DNA of 44,943 nt from Chloromonas sp. AAM2 (Eukaryota; Chlorophyta; Chlorophyceae; Chlamydomonadales; Chlamydomonadaceae), in contig QAXH01003024.1 of assembly GCA_004335635.1 (NCBI GenBank), positions 1 to 44,943 of the forward strand, written 5' to 3'. The notes beneath the pieces are model-generated. The model searched no databases and was not told the origin of the DNA. It saw nothing but the letters and a program-made list of their open reading frames with translations. This document shows, piece after piece, positions 1 to 9,800 of this stretch; the first letter of the stretch is position 1, and each line of letters starts with the position of its first letter. Position numbers and translations under genes: made by a program.

Positions 1-1520
1 TTGAAACAGTTCAATCACCTTTCTACGGTGTATTGAAGACCACATAACACATTCCCAGGCATAATCCCCTGGCATCCTCCGGGTTTAAGACAAGTGCAGC
101 TGGCAGGCTGAGAGCACAATGTTACGTTCAGCCCTAGCACAGTCGACTGCGCTGTGTGTTGTTTGGGCAGGCTGTCTTGCAGTGCCTCGCAGCCTGTTTC
201 AGCTGCACTCCATGTTAACGCATTTCTGAAAGCTCGGGTGATGATGAAACTGGTGGTTCAGTCATCAGCCTAAGTGCGATGGAATCAGAGTATCAGCCTG
301 AACCCTATTAGCATCAAAAGTAGTTAGTCTACCAAGCTAAACAACCACCATATGACAGGTGGTATCCAGCACATCTGAGCCCACCCTGCAAACGAGCCTG
401 CAGGGGCCAACTTGCATGGAAACTTGCTCAGCAGGTCCACGCACTGTGTTGAGGATGGAGCAGTATGCATTGGCTTGTGTGTGTGCCTGCACAGACAAGT
501 CAGTGGTGAATCTCGATCCACTGTTGTGCTTGTGTGGCTTCTCCATCACCCTTGACGTCATGTAGTGACACGCTATCCATGTAAGAGCTGGTACATGGAA
601 CATGCAAGCTACAGTAACGGCTTGCTCGTGCGACTGTCGGTTTTGGTTGGTTGCAACAGACCACTAGGGTGCGAGGCGGGGCACCTTAGACATTCTTGGA
701 ACTGCCAATGGGGAGTTCTACCCGCCAGAGTGAGCGTAACGCCAGACTTCTCCTCATGGCAACTCTTGCAGCGCACAGCCAGGTGGCATGTTGTGGCATG
801 AGTTGATGCATGCATTGCCATGTGTTTGATGGTTTGTGCGCCGTGGTCAGTGGTGTTGCTTGCCATTGCAGGGGCTCAGCAGCTGGAGACCAACGGCAGT
901 GTTCATGTTGCATGTGCGTATACCAGCAAGGCCATGGAGGGGATCGTGCTGGATAGTTTTACGTGCGTTGAACCATGAAGGCATGGGGCCTGACACAACA
1001 CGTTGACAACGGTAGGATGGGCCAAGCAGGTGAACCACCGGCAGCTGGGAACAAGACCTATGTGCAAAGCAGGAGGGCTGCTGCGCAGACTGGCTGGTTT
1101 TTGAGTTGTATTACAGGCAGACAAAGGAATTATGCAACAGGCTGCAGGTTGAGATCATGCAACAATTGCTGTTGAAATGCCTGTCCCTTGGGTGCTTGTA
1201 GATTCCATGCACGCTGCTGATGATGTACCAGCAAATTGCTGAATGACCTAGCTATTGGCTGCGTCAACTGTGGAGTTGCAAAGGATAACTTTGTGTGTGT
1301 TTTCAAGTGGCGGCTCTGCCCGCCCTTGGGTTGACTCCAGCTGACAATTCGCGTTCCATTGCAGCTACTCCATTCTTAAGGCAGTTTTGGCGGGCACTTT
1401 CTTTGAAATCAGTGGAATTCATGGGTAGATCACAGTCCTCACTCTCTGTGGCGTGGGTTATGCATCTTTCCGAAAACACTGAGCAGTGCAACCCCGGGGC
1501 AAAGAGGACTAATCTTCACG
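1..1520. other. left flank, no established gene
   Basis: I find no gene here that I can support. The only coding-like piece is a plus-strand segment beginning after an acceptor at 871 (CCATTGCAG) and open to a TGA at 975-977. In its third frame it reads AQQLETNGSVHVACAYTSKA and onward, with protein-like composition, so it could be the last exon of an upstream plus-strand gene. A second weak candidate is about 668-730, after a CTAG acceptor and before a GTGAGC donor. The two do not join in phase. The right part of the stretch should contain the promoter and 5' untranslated region of the gene starting at 1521, but no motif is clear. Confidence 0.3.
872..977 (+). CDS. possible terminal exon of an upstream gene
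   Basis: This is a tentative exon. It follows a good acceptor ending at 871 and, with the first two bases completing a preceding codon, gives 34 residues ending in VLDSFTCVEP and a TGA. No family is recognised. No donor exon with matching phase was found upstream, so it may be a chance open frame. A GTGCGT donor-like site inside it at about 962 gives an alternative end. Confidence 0.2.
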
Positions 1521-3461
1521 ATGTTGGCAGCACAGCGCCTGAATCTCAGGCAAAATCCATCCTGCTTCAGGAGCGGCAGTGCAAGAAGGGTTTGCGTTTC
1601 CGTTCGAGCTGCGGCAACAGCACGAACATCCCTCCAGCTCGCAACAGCCAAGCTTCCAGCTGGAGTGGAGGTACCTGCATTTGCTTCAACTCTGTAAGTG
1701 CCCGTCGGGGCAGGCGTTACACTGACCACTGTGTCGTGGCGGGCTATCTGCAAGCCCAAAATATCCTTCGCGCATTACACGGGCTGACGCACTTCATCCA
1801 AGCCAATGTAAAGCTACCATGGAACAACATGCAAGTCATGTACAGTCACAATCAAACAACTTACCAGATGTCCTAGGGCCGTATTCCAACATGTGTGTTT
1901 GGTTTGATTGTGGCCATGGTCCCCTTCCTTGACATGTTTTCTTTCACCACTTCATTCTCAAACCAGAAGGGCAAAACGACGTATGCAGACAGTGAAGAGG
2001 CTGTAGTAACAGAGAGTACATGTCACGAATCTGTGTCAATGAACTTTAGCACCTGCTCTTGGCTAGGTCGGGCCCTGGCAGAGTGTACTTGGCTGGGTCG
2101 GCTACTACTCTGTATTATGGGTCGGCTCCTACTCTGTACTATGGGTCGGCTACTACTCTGTACTATGGGTCGGCTTAGTACAGAATTGACAGGCCACAGG
2201 GTTGACAGGTCACAGGCGTTTTTCTCACTCTGACATCACAGCATACACACATGGGCCTGTCCTCGCCACTTCAGCGGGACAATCCCTTGATGTTGCCTCA
2301 TTTTGCAGGTACCAATGGGCTGCTACGTTGACACAGTCTGGAGCGAACTACCCATTCGTGTTGCCTGTTCAAACCGATAAGCTGGCAACAGGTTTTAAGG
2401 TGAGCAACATGCACCTGTACTAGCCAGCTTGAGATTTGCAGGATACGGGCTGCACAGACGCTTGGTAGCGCGTCTGTTCTCGGACCTGTGTATTTCATGT
2501 GTTAGAACATGTAGCCACCGTGCATCGACCTTGCACCAATGATTCTATACAAGCTCGTGTGTTCTTGCTTCGTGTGGCTTGCTTGACGCTTGCAGATTTC
2601 ACTTCTCAAGTCCATCAGCAAGGGTTCGTTTGCCAGTGCAGGGGAGATCGAGGCCACTGTTGAGGAGATTCAGGGCGAGGTGAGGCGGTGGGCTGGGCGG
2701 CAAGGACACTACCCAGGTGCACTACAACCGTCGTTCGAAAGACGTAGCATGCAGCTCATGCACATCCAGAAACAAGCTTCAGGTGCTGTAAAACCTACCT
2801 CTCTCTGTCCACATTTGCTTCTTGTGTCGCTGCATTTCTCGGTGCATACAATCGTTTGGAACACAGGCATTGCTATTGTCCACGGCATGTGCACAGTTGG
2901 CAGACATGCTGCATGCAATGTTCGTGGACATGTGTTCAAAACCTTGACCGTGCATGCGCCGCAGGGTCGTATCCTGTTCGTTCGTTTCTTTGAGGGGCCC
3001 GCGTCCATGGCAGACAGGAGGTGAGCAACAAAAACATCTTGCTGTGCGTGTCATACGACGGCTTCCTGCAATGATGGTCACCCAGGATGCTAACACCATG
3101 CTAGGCTGTGAAGCACGCTAGGCTGTTGGCTACATAAAAATTAAATGTTTGCCAGACAATTCCACTGGGACTAGGTGCAGGCGAAAAGGGGGGCTAGGGG
3201 CAGGCGAAAAGGGAAAAAGGCAGCTTTTCAACAGCTTCCAGTGGGCGTTTCCATGGTGTTCCGTGATGTGTCAGTCTGTAACCGTGCCCTGTACCATCCA
3301 CACCATCCACATGTGCACCCGGTGGCTGCAGAGTGGGCGAGGCGCCTGAAGACCCTGAGAAACGGTTAGAGGAGGTGCTTCAAGGCCTGATAGACGTCAA
3401 CACCATCATGGGCACAATGCCCCGTGCCATTCGCAAGGCCGTACAGATGAGCACCAAATAG
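1521..3461 (+). CDS. predicted plastid-targeted protein, family unrecognised (5 exons)
   Basis: Exons are 1521-1693, 2309-2399, 2596-2679, 2965-3020 and 3332-3461. They join in phase (2,0,0,2), use GT-AG borders (GTAAGT, then three GTGAG donors) and give 177 residues ending at TAG 3459-3461. Residues 1 to about 30 are Arg/Ser/Ala-rich without acidic residues and end in CVSVRA, a typical green-algal chloroplast transit peptide with a VRA cleavage motif. The mature part, about 147 residues, has no membrane segment. It starts AKLPAGVEVPAF, continues through an aromatic stretch (LYQWAATLTQSGANYPFVLP), a KISLLKSISKGSF segment, ILFVRFFEGPASMADRR, and ends in a charged helix-like tail (RLEEVLQGLIDVNTIMGTMP, then RAIRKAVQ). 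I do not recognise the family, and I infer a soluble stromal or thylakoid-associated protein only from the targeting sequence. The alternative antisense or 193-residue frame over exon 1 is not spliced consistently. Confidence 0.82.
2095..2175. repeat. 24-bp tandem repeat in intron 1
   Basis: Three full units start at 2095, 2119 and 2143, followed by a 9-bp partial unit at 2167. The consensus is gggtcggctactactctg followed by tactat. The units differ by one or two bases. A diverged piece of the same unit (ggctaggtcgggccc) lies just upstream at about 2071. The array sits in the first intron of the plastid-protein gene. Confidence 0.9.
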
Positions 3462-3695
3462 ACAGTGCATGTGATGACTGTTCACAACCTTTTCCTTGTG
3501 TAGCAGAACTTTAGAAGCTCGCTGGTCACCGGCTATGCTTCTGCGCAGCTACTTGCTAGCGTCAGGGCTGGACATTGTACTGTGACAGGCTGGATCAAGT
3601 TACTGAGCGAGGACTGAACGTCAACAAGTTTTGAGTTTTGGAAGGACAGAAGGACGGCACACAGCCTGTCGCTTGGATTGTGACGGCTTCCCTGA

Positions 3696-3700
3696 TGTAA
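3696..3700 (+). terminator. candidate polyadenylation signal TGTAA
   Basis: TGTAA is the usual polyadenylation signal in volvocine and related green algae. This copy lies 235 bases after the stop codon of the plastid-protein gene. A second copy is at 3930-3934. The assignment rests on the assumed algal origin, and a five-base word occurs often by chance. Confidence 0.35.
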
Positions 3701-4595
3701 ATTACAACCATGAACAGAAGGGTTGTGCTTGTCTTCATCTCGTGTTTGAATTACGCGAGCGCTGCTGACAGCCAGCAATCCACAGCTGGTCAAGTCGGGT
3801 GTGGCTGGCACTGCAGATGTCCGGAATAGCACAACAGCACAGAGTAACAAGAGGCCTGTCAGCTCCTGAAATGAGCGTGTTGTGTTGCACGCGCCTTCAG
3901 CAGCTTGGCTTTTTGCATTCGGTCAAGTCTGTAATTAGAAATACTGCACCCAGGCCTGCGTACTAGACGTACGGCCGGCAGGCTCTGACATAGGACGGAC
4001 GGGCACCTCTACAGCGTCCTGGATGCTTACAGAATAAGGTTGTCCAGTGCTTGCTAAATTTGACAATCGTGTTCTCCCAGATGGGCATTGTCTGCATAAC
4101 GAACTCGCGAGAACTGGGCAGAGAGCGTCAACACTGTGAATAGAAATGCATATTTCATACAATATTGAAAACTGGGTTACGCAGCAGGGACCGCAGCATT
4201 GCAGACACAGAAAGCCATGGGAGATCACATCGCTAATATGTTTGGCACCTGCTCTCAACTAGCATCACAAGTGCAGCGTTATAAATGCTATTTCTGTGCC
4301 TGGCAGATAAGCCGGACGTGAACAGACACTGATCCCCAGTGTTTGTTTCCTCGCACAGACCACAATTGCTACATCTAGACGCACATACTTGGGCAATACA
4401 TCAGTGATTGATGCGAGGCGGAAAAACGCAAATCAGGCCCAGTTTATGGAATTTCATTTCACCTTCAATCATCGTCAGCCAGAAGAAGCCATTCATCAGC
4501 CTATCGTATCAGTTCCTCACTGCATGCATAATAAGCCACAAACACGAACGCAATGCTGAATAAGCAAGCCAAGGCTCTGGAAGACGTGCCCCTGT

Positions 4596-4634
4596 ATGAA
4601 GGTCAAGCCATCTGCATGAAGGTCAAGCCATCTG
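4596..4634. repeat. 20-bp direct repeat, two copies
   Basis: The 19-bp word atgaaggtcaagccatctg occurs at 4596-4614 and again at 4616-4634, separated by one base. It lies in the convergent spacer and no function is apparent. Confidence 0.85.
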
Positions 4635-5064
4635 TATAGGATTCTGCTCAGGAAGGCTCATAAGAAACTGCCAGTGCAGAGCCAATCAGTTAAACGGAAG
4701 CAGCTAACCTGCCATGCATTTGCTGTCACCTGCTGCTTGGACATGTTCAGGGTCGATGGGTAACTCACCTCTGTACAATTGCCCCGTCCTCACCAGCAGC
4801 TGCACGAAATTTGCTGCTATCAACCGGCAATGTACATGAAGCCCTGACTGGGTTCTGTCCCTGTTTGTTCAGCTCCAGCTGTGCGGCTGCCTTGCTAGGG
4901 TTGGTGCCCCGGAGCCATGCCCGGGAGCCATGCCCGGGACTGTGTACGCTCACCCTGACCGCTCCCATGTCATGCATGCAGTGCACGGGTTGCTACGTGC
5001 CTGCCCACGCCTGACGTGCATAATTCATTCATGGCACCGGTGCGCACTGTCACTTTTAGTGACT

Positions 5065-5069
5065 TTACA
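5065..5069 (-). terminator. candidate polyadenylation signal for the VPS13 gene
   Basis: Read on the minus strand this is TGTAA, about 980 bases after the VPS13 stop codon. It is the first such word I see downstream on that strand. Use as a signal is inferred from green-algal practice only. Confidence 0.25.
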
Positions 5070-6046
5070 CGCACACACGCCCAACTCTCCTTCCATCCTC
5101 AGCCCTGACAGTTTCCCAGCTCGTCCCTCTGCATTGTGTGGATGCCATACCCACCGGTGCCGTGACATCATCCTTGACCCCAATTCACGTCTGTCGACAA
5201 GGACAGCCTATGAACAGCATTAGATCGAAAAGCAGTCCAAGCACCCACTGGGTAGACGCGCCACCAGGTTATGTTGTCACACTTCACCACCTGGTCTGCA
5301 GTACTTGTCCTCTGGCGCATCTCCAGCTGATTTCTGCCTGGGCCGCGCGCATGAGCCAAACGTCAGTTAGCACTGGTCTGGCCGTCAGAGGATTGATGGC
5401 ACACTGGTAGCACTGACCACCACCCATTTGGACGGACATGTGGAACCCAAAATGCCACCATCTCTGCAACTCTGTTCCACCCCCGCCCTCCTACACCTCT
5501 ATGTCCAACAATACCAGGGCTACATGACAGAACTGGCAAACTTCTAACCCAAACCCCAGCCTGGTCACCCCAGAGCCCGTTGGAGCCATGAGCCTTGCAT
5601 CCCACCACCAGCAATTGCATGGTGAGACCAGCCACTGCCCGGTCAGAGCTGCCACCCCGCTCTACGCCAGGGGTTTGACCACTTGAGGGGGTGGCACGGC
5701 GATGGTCAGGTCCAGGTCGTCAGTGGGCGCAGCGCTCGATGTGTGGACCGGCCGTCTGCCCGCGCCATGCTCCTTGCCTGCGGGTGGAAAGCACACGCAA
5801 GGCACAGGGTCACGTGTCACGTTCCCAAGCACATGCGTCATGTGATGCTGCATGTGGCGCACGACTACACACGCCTTGCACATCAATTGTAACACAAGAT
5901 GACAACAACACCGCCCACCTGGTGGGGCAAAGAGGCAATCCTTGTTCTGCCCCGCTGCACCTGCTCATGCCAACCTGACTCTGTTGGTGCGGAAGAAATT
6001 CTGAGTCTGGATTCTCATGTCTGTGCAGTGCACCTGTTAATCCTGC

Positions 6047-6829
6047 TCAGCTGTGTTCCTTGCACCCTGCTTCCCGGGGCGCACCAATGTGTCTATTGAG
6101 CCGAAAGATGAGGTTCTGGTGCGCCTCTGCGTCGTCCGTGCGCATGCCGTGTCTCAGCGGCAGCTTGAGCACCAGCTTGCCTGCCTTGATGGGCTTGCGG
6201 TACTCAATCGACACGCGGTACGAGCGCTCCACACCCCGAATGTTGTCGACCAGCTCGTTGGGAATGAACCACTTGAGCTTGTATGTGGTGCTGCTGCTCT
6301 CGTTCTGTGAAGCAGGGACACAGCAGGTGCATGTGCTGGTGTGCGTGTCCGTCTGCAGGTGCATCGTTCCTCGTGTGAACAGAGGGTGGTGTGGGTGCGC
6401 AGCCAAACACAAAGCCTTGGTCTGTTCATCCTCCGATCCGTGACACGTGCTGGCATTTTTGGCTACCACATCAAAGGTAGCGCCACACCCGCCGATGAGG
6501 ACGCCAACGATTCAGACCAAGCTTGCTTGGATGTAGAACCATTCACGGTACATTATACGTTGTGGGCTTCATATGAAGGCTTTGCCACAACCCTACCCTA
6601 CTCACACCCCACAGGCTTTGGCACAGCCCCACACCTTCCGCACCGCCCGACCCCCTCACACAGCCCCAGAGGTGTCAGTGCTCACCCTGCCCATCCCTGA
6701 GTGGTGCTGCTTGGCGAACAGGTACGCCATGTGCTTGTTGGTGAGCAGGACGATGCGAGTGTGGCGGGCCGCGATCACGTCCACCACCGTGTCCCCGTCA
6801 AGCTCGGGAGCGATGTGCACCAACGCAGC
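6047..6829 (-). other. VPS13: VPS13 exons 72-73: PH-like C-terminal domain
   Basis: Exons 6686-6829 and 6047-6304. The first reads DVIAARHTRIVLLTNKHMAY, the ILVT-x-RI-Y pattern found in the PH-like tail of VPS13. The second (KLKWFIPNELVDNIRGVERS and on) finishes the fold with a basic helix and ends GAPREAGCKEHS before TGA at 6047-6049. In yeast and human VPS13 this domain helps membrane or adaptor targeting. Confidence 0.9.
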
Positions 6830-9800
6830 CTGGACACACGAAACAACACATAACAACACTAACATGATGAAACATAACAAGCAACAAGGAACGAGGGCAC
6901 CAAGGTTCAACACGGAAAGTGCATCCGTGAGAACACAGCAAAGCAAGTGTCTTCCTTCTGTTCGCATCTGAGCTCCCAATTCATGACTGAATAGGACCAC
7001 AGCCAGTTGAGAGCATAGCCAATGACAAGGATAGCCAGGAGTGGCATGGAAGCAAGTGAAGGACGCGGCACACGGCAAGCTGGCAGCAGCAGACAGCTGT
7101 GCTGTGGTGCGCCTGCCAAATAATGTAACAAAGAAGTATATGTGACGCCGGAGCCCACCTGCCATGCACCAATAAGTTGTGCTCGCACTTGCGCTGCGTG
7201 CCGCGCCTCCTGCCCCGAGTTTTCTCCAGACCCCCCCTGGCCAGGGGTGCTCAGCAGGTTCTGCAAGGGCGTACCAGGCGCCGCCACGCGTCGCAACAGC
7301 TTCCCTTGGATCCCCCGCTTGCCCAGGCAGACCAGGCCCAGCCCCTGGATAACCTTGGACCCGGACTCGATGAGCCCCGCGGTGGGCCGGGCGGCCACCC
7401 CAATCGTGGCCTTGATCAACCCGAAGGTGAAGCCGAGGATGGACCAAAGGCCGGGCATGGCACGAGCACCCTCATAAGGGTCCAGCAGCGGCCCTGCAGC
7501 AACGTACGTTTTCTTATTTTATTTGCTGATTACTTTCGTACAGTTTGAAGTGTTAGTTTATGTTTACTTACTTTCCTGTTCCATGTTAAGGTACAAGGTG
7601 ATGCCGTGAGATATGGGCGTCCCAGTCGTCAAAGTCACGGTGCAGAATGCAAGGGTTGTCTAGGTCAGCCAACAAGGTGCACACGGTACAGGTAAGGATG
7701 GGGGTGCAGGTGCTGTTGTGGCAACCTCAACAATCCTCGTTTTTGTTGTCTACCTGCCTAGGCTAGCTGTGATTGCTGGACAAACTGCCACTGTGGAACT
7801 GCTTGCTGGATGTTGAGCGAGCAACAGTTGGTCGGGGCTGCACTTCGTGTTCAAGCCAAGCAAGCTAAGCTGAACATGAGGTTTAACACCCTATCAGTGG
7901 ACGTGCGCGCACGTTATCAAGCCAAGCAAGATCAGGTTCAAACGTGCCGCGCAAGTTATCGACCCACCTGCCAGGGCGCTAATACACCCAATGAATATGT
8001 CTTTCCATGCCAGATACAGCGCGTCGATGATGTTCTGCGGTCGCCTTGTGAAGCGTCTGAGGGCCTCGTTGTCGCTGAGCCAATCCTCACGCTGAATCGG
8101 CATGACGGACATGCCCGCGCCGATTGCACGGCTGAAGAAGCTGATGATCTGCGAATGCACAAGCAGGGTGGTAGCTTGAATGACACGCATGCATTTCGGA
8201 TGTGTGGGTGGTAACGCGAGCACTGAAGCTGGGGCAGAGTGTTCAACTGACAATCCGAGTCCAAGCCTCGTACAACTGAGCCCAGGCCTATCAAGACAGA
8301 TGCCTTGCTGCTGGTAGATTTGAGTGTGCCGTCTGCAATGCGAAGCAGGGCTCCTCACCTGCCCGGTGGCTGTAAACATGTAAAACCCCATTTTAGGCAG
8401 CACAGCGGTAGTCCCGACACGTTTGGTAGCGACATCTTTGCCCAGATCCACGATGGAGATGCCTGCCCAGAGCAGCGAGACAGGCACAGCCGCAATCGCT
8501 GGCCCTGCACCACCCAGGAGCTTGCGCGCCTCCGCCATGGCAGGCCAGGAGTAGTGCCGTGTGAGCAGGCTCACGAGCCCAACCTGCAAGGTGATGGCAA
8601 CAGGCATTTGTTTCCATGCTGTCTTTTCCCATTCTTCCCTTTTCTACTATATTTTATACTTTCCTTCTTTTAATCGTCTTTTTATTGATAATCAACAAAT
8701 CATACCAAATCATACCATATACATGGCATATGGCCTCTGGCGCAGCTCTCAGCAGCTTGCAGTGATCTCATCGCCTGCTATAATGCTGGGGACAGGTCAG
8801 TCAGACGACAAACATGATGGCAAAAGGCATGGAATGTGGCTTCAGGTCTCTGAATGCTTGCACCTTCTCCTCTGGCACTACTGAAGTCCTGTTTTACAGC
8901 CCTGGTCCCTAGCCCTAGGAATCTGGCCTGGGGCGCTGGGGGTTGTGTGCTCTTGCTGACACTGTTTAAGCCTGAAGCTACACATAGCTGCAGTAGAAAG
9001 ACGGCAACGAGCTCTACACAACGTCCACCAGCTTGCAGTGAACTCGTGACATGCCAGAATGGTGGGGACAGATTCATCAAGCATCAAGTGGGACATCAGA
9101 CCACCTGCCAGCATTGTCTGGCCTTGCATGTGAGCGAAGATAATGACACAACAGCACGGTGACATCGGCCAGTTTGCCTCGTATGACATCATCTGCTTGG
9201 CAGAGTTGACTGCCAGAAGTTTCCAAGCAGTACATGCCCTGAACCCTGAAGATTAGTCCTCCCGGCATGTCACCTTGTTAACGAGCAGACTTGACCATGA
9301 CTTGCCGGCCAGCAACACAGGCGCATTGGTCACGTTGATGAGCTGAAAGCCCGTCGAGCCCGACATCCGGGTGATCACACCTCGCAGAATGGTGCGCTGA
9401 CCCTGCAGACAAAACAACACACAAAATACATAAAAGTAAGACTACGCACAGGGCAGAGCAGGCATATAAAGGCACAAATGCGAGGAGCCAGGTCTCTAGT
9501 AAGCAGTGTGACTTCTGGTCGGGCGTAGTGAAGTAACGATGATGAGCAACGACCTTGTGATATGGTAAAACGGGCCGATGCATGGCAGGTAAGATGCATA
9601 GAAGCTGGATTGGAACGAGCAGATCAGCTTGACTGCAGTGCATAGCCAGCATATGCACAATGACGTGGACTGGTCCGGACCTGTGCAGCTGTGCTGTGGG
9701 TCACCAGCCCGTTTGCGTTGAGCCCAGGAGTTAACAGCCCACCTTGTTTTTCTTTGGGTCGAGTCCCTGGCGAACCGCCCCCACTTGAATGTTGGAGCTG

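Larger units (their letters stand above)
3462..6046. other. convergent intergenic region with both 3' ends
   Basis: The plus-strand gene stops at 3461 and the minus-strand VPS13 gene stops at 6047, so this 2.6-kb stretch holds the two 3' untranslated regions and a spacer. No open frame in it has splice borders and protein-like content together. It holds a 20-bp direct repeat (4596-4634), a doubled gagccatgcccggg block at about 4912-4938, and an 18-bp word at 5528-5545 that recurs in a VPS13 intron at 40638. Confidence 0.7.

Noticed and set aside
1295..1876. A 193-codon plus-strand open frame (and a 106-codon minus-strand frame over the same bases)
   Set aside because: Both lack family-like content. 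The frame starting at 1521 gives a transit peptide and joins four downstream exons in phase, which explains the region better.
4800..6046. Several 60-140-codon frames in the convergent spacer as small genes
   Set aside because: They overlap each other on both strands, lack splice borders or coding-like composition, and the right part is expected 3' untranslated sequence.
6656..7447. A 263-codon minus-strand open frame
   Set aside because: It is a mix of exon 72, its intron and an out-of-frame reading of exon 71. The spliced VPS13 frame is the recognisable one.
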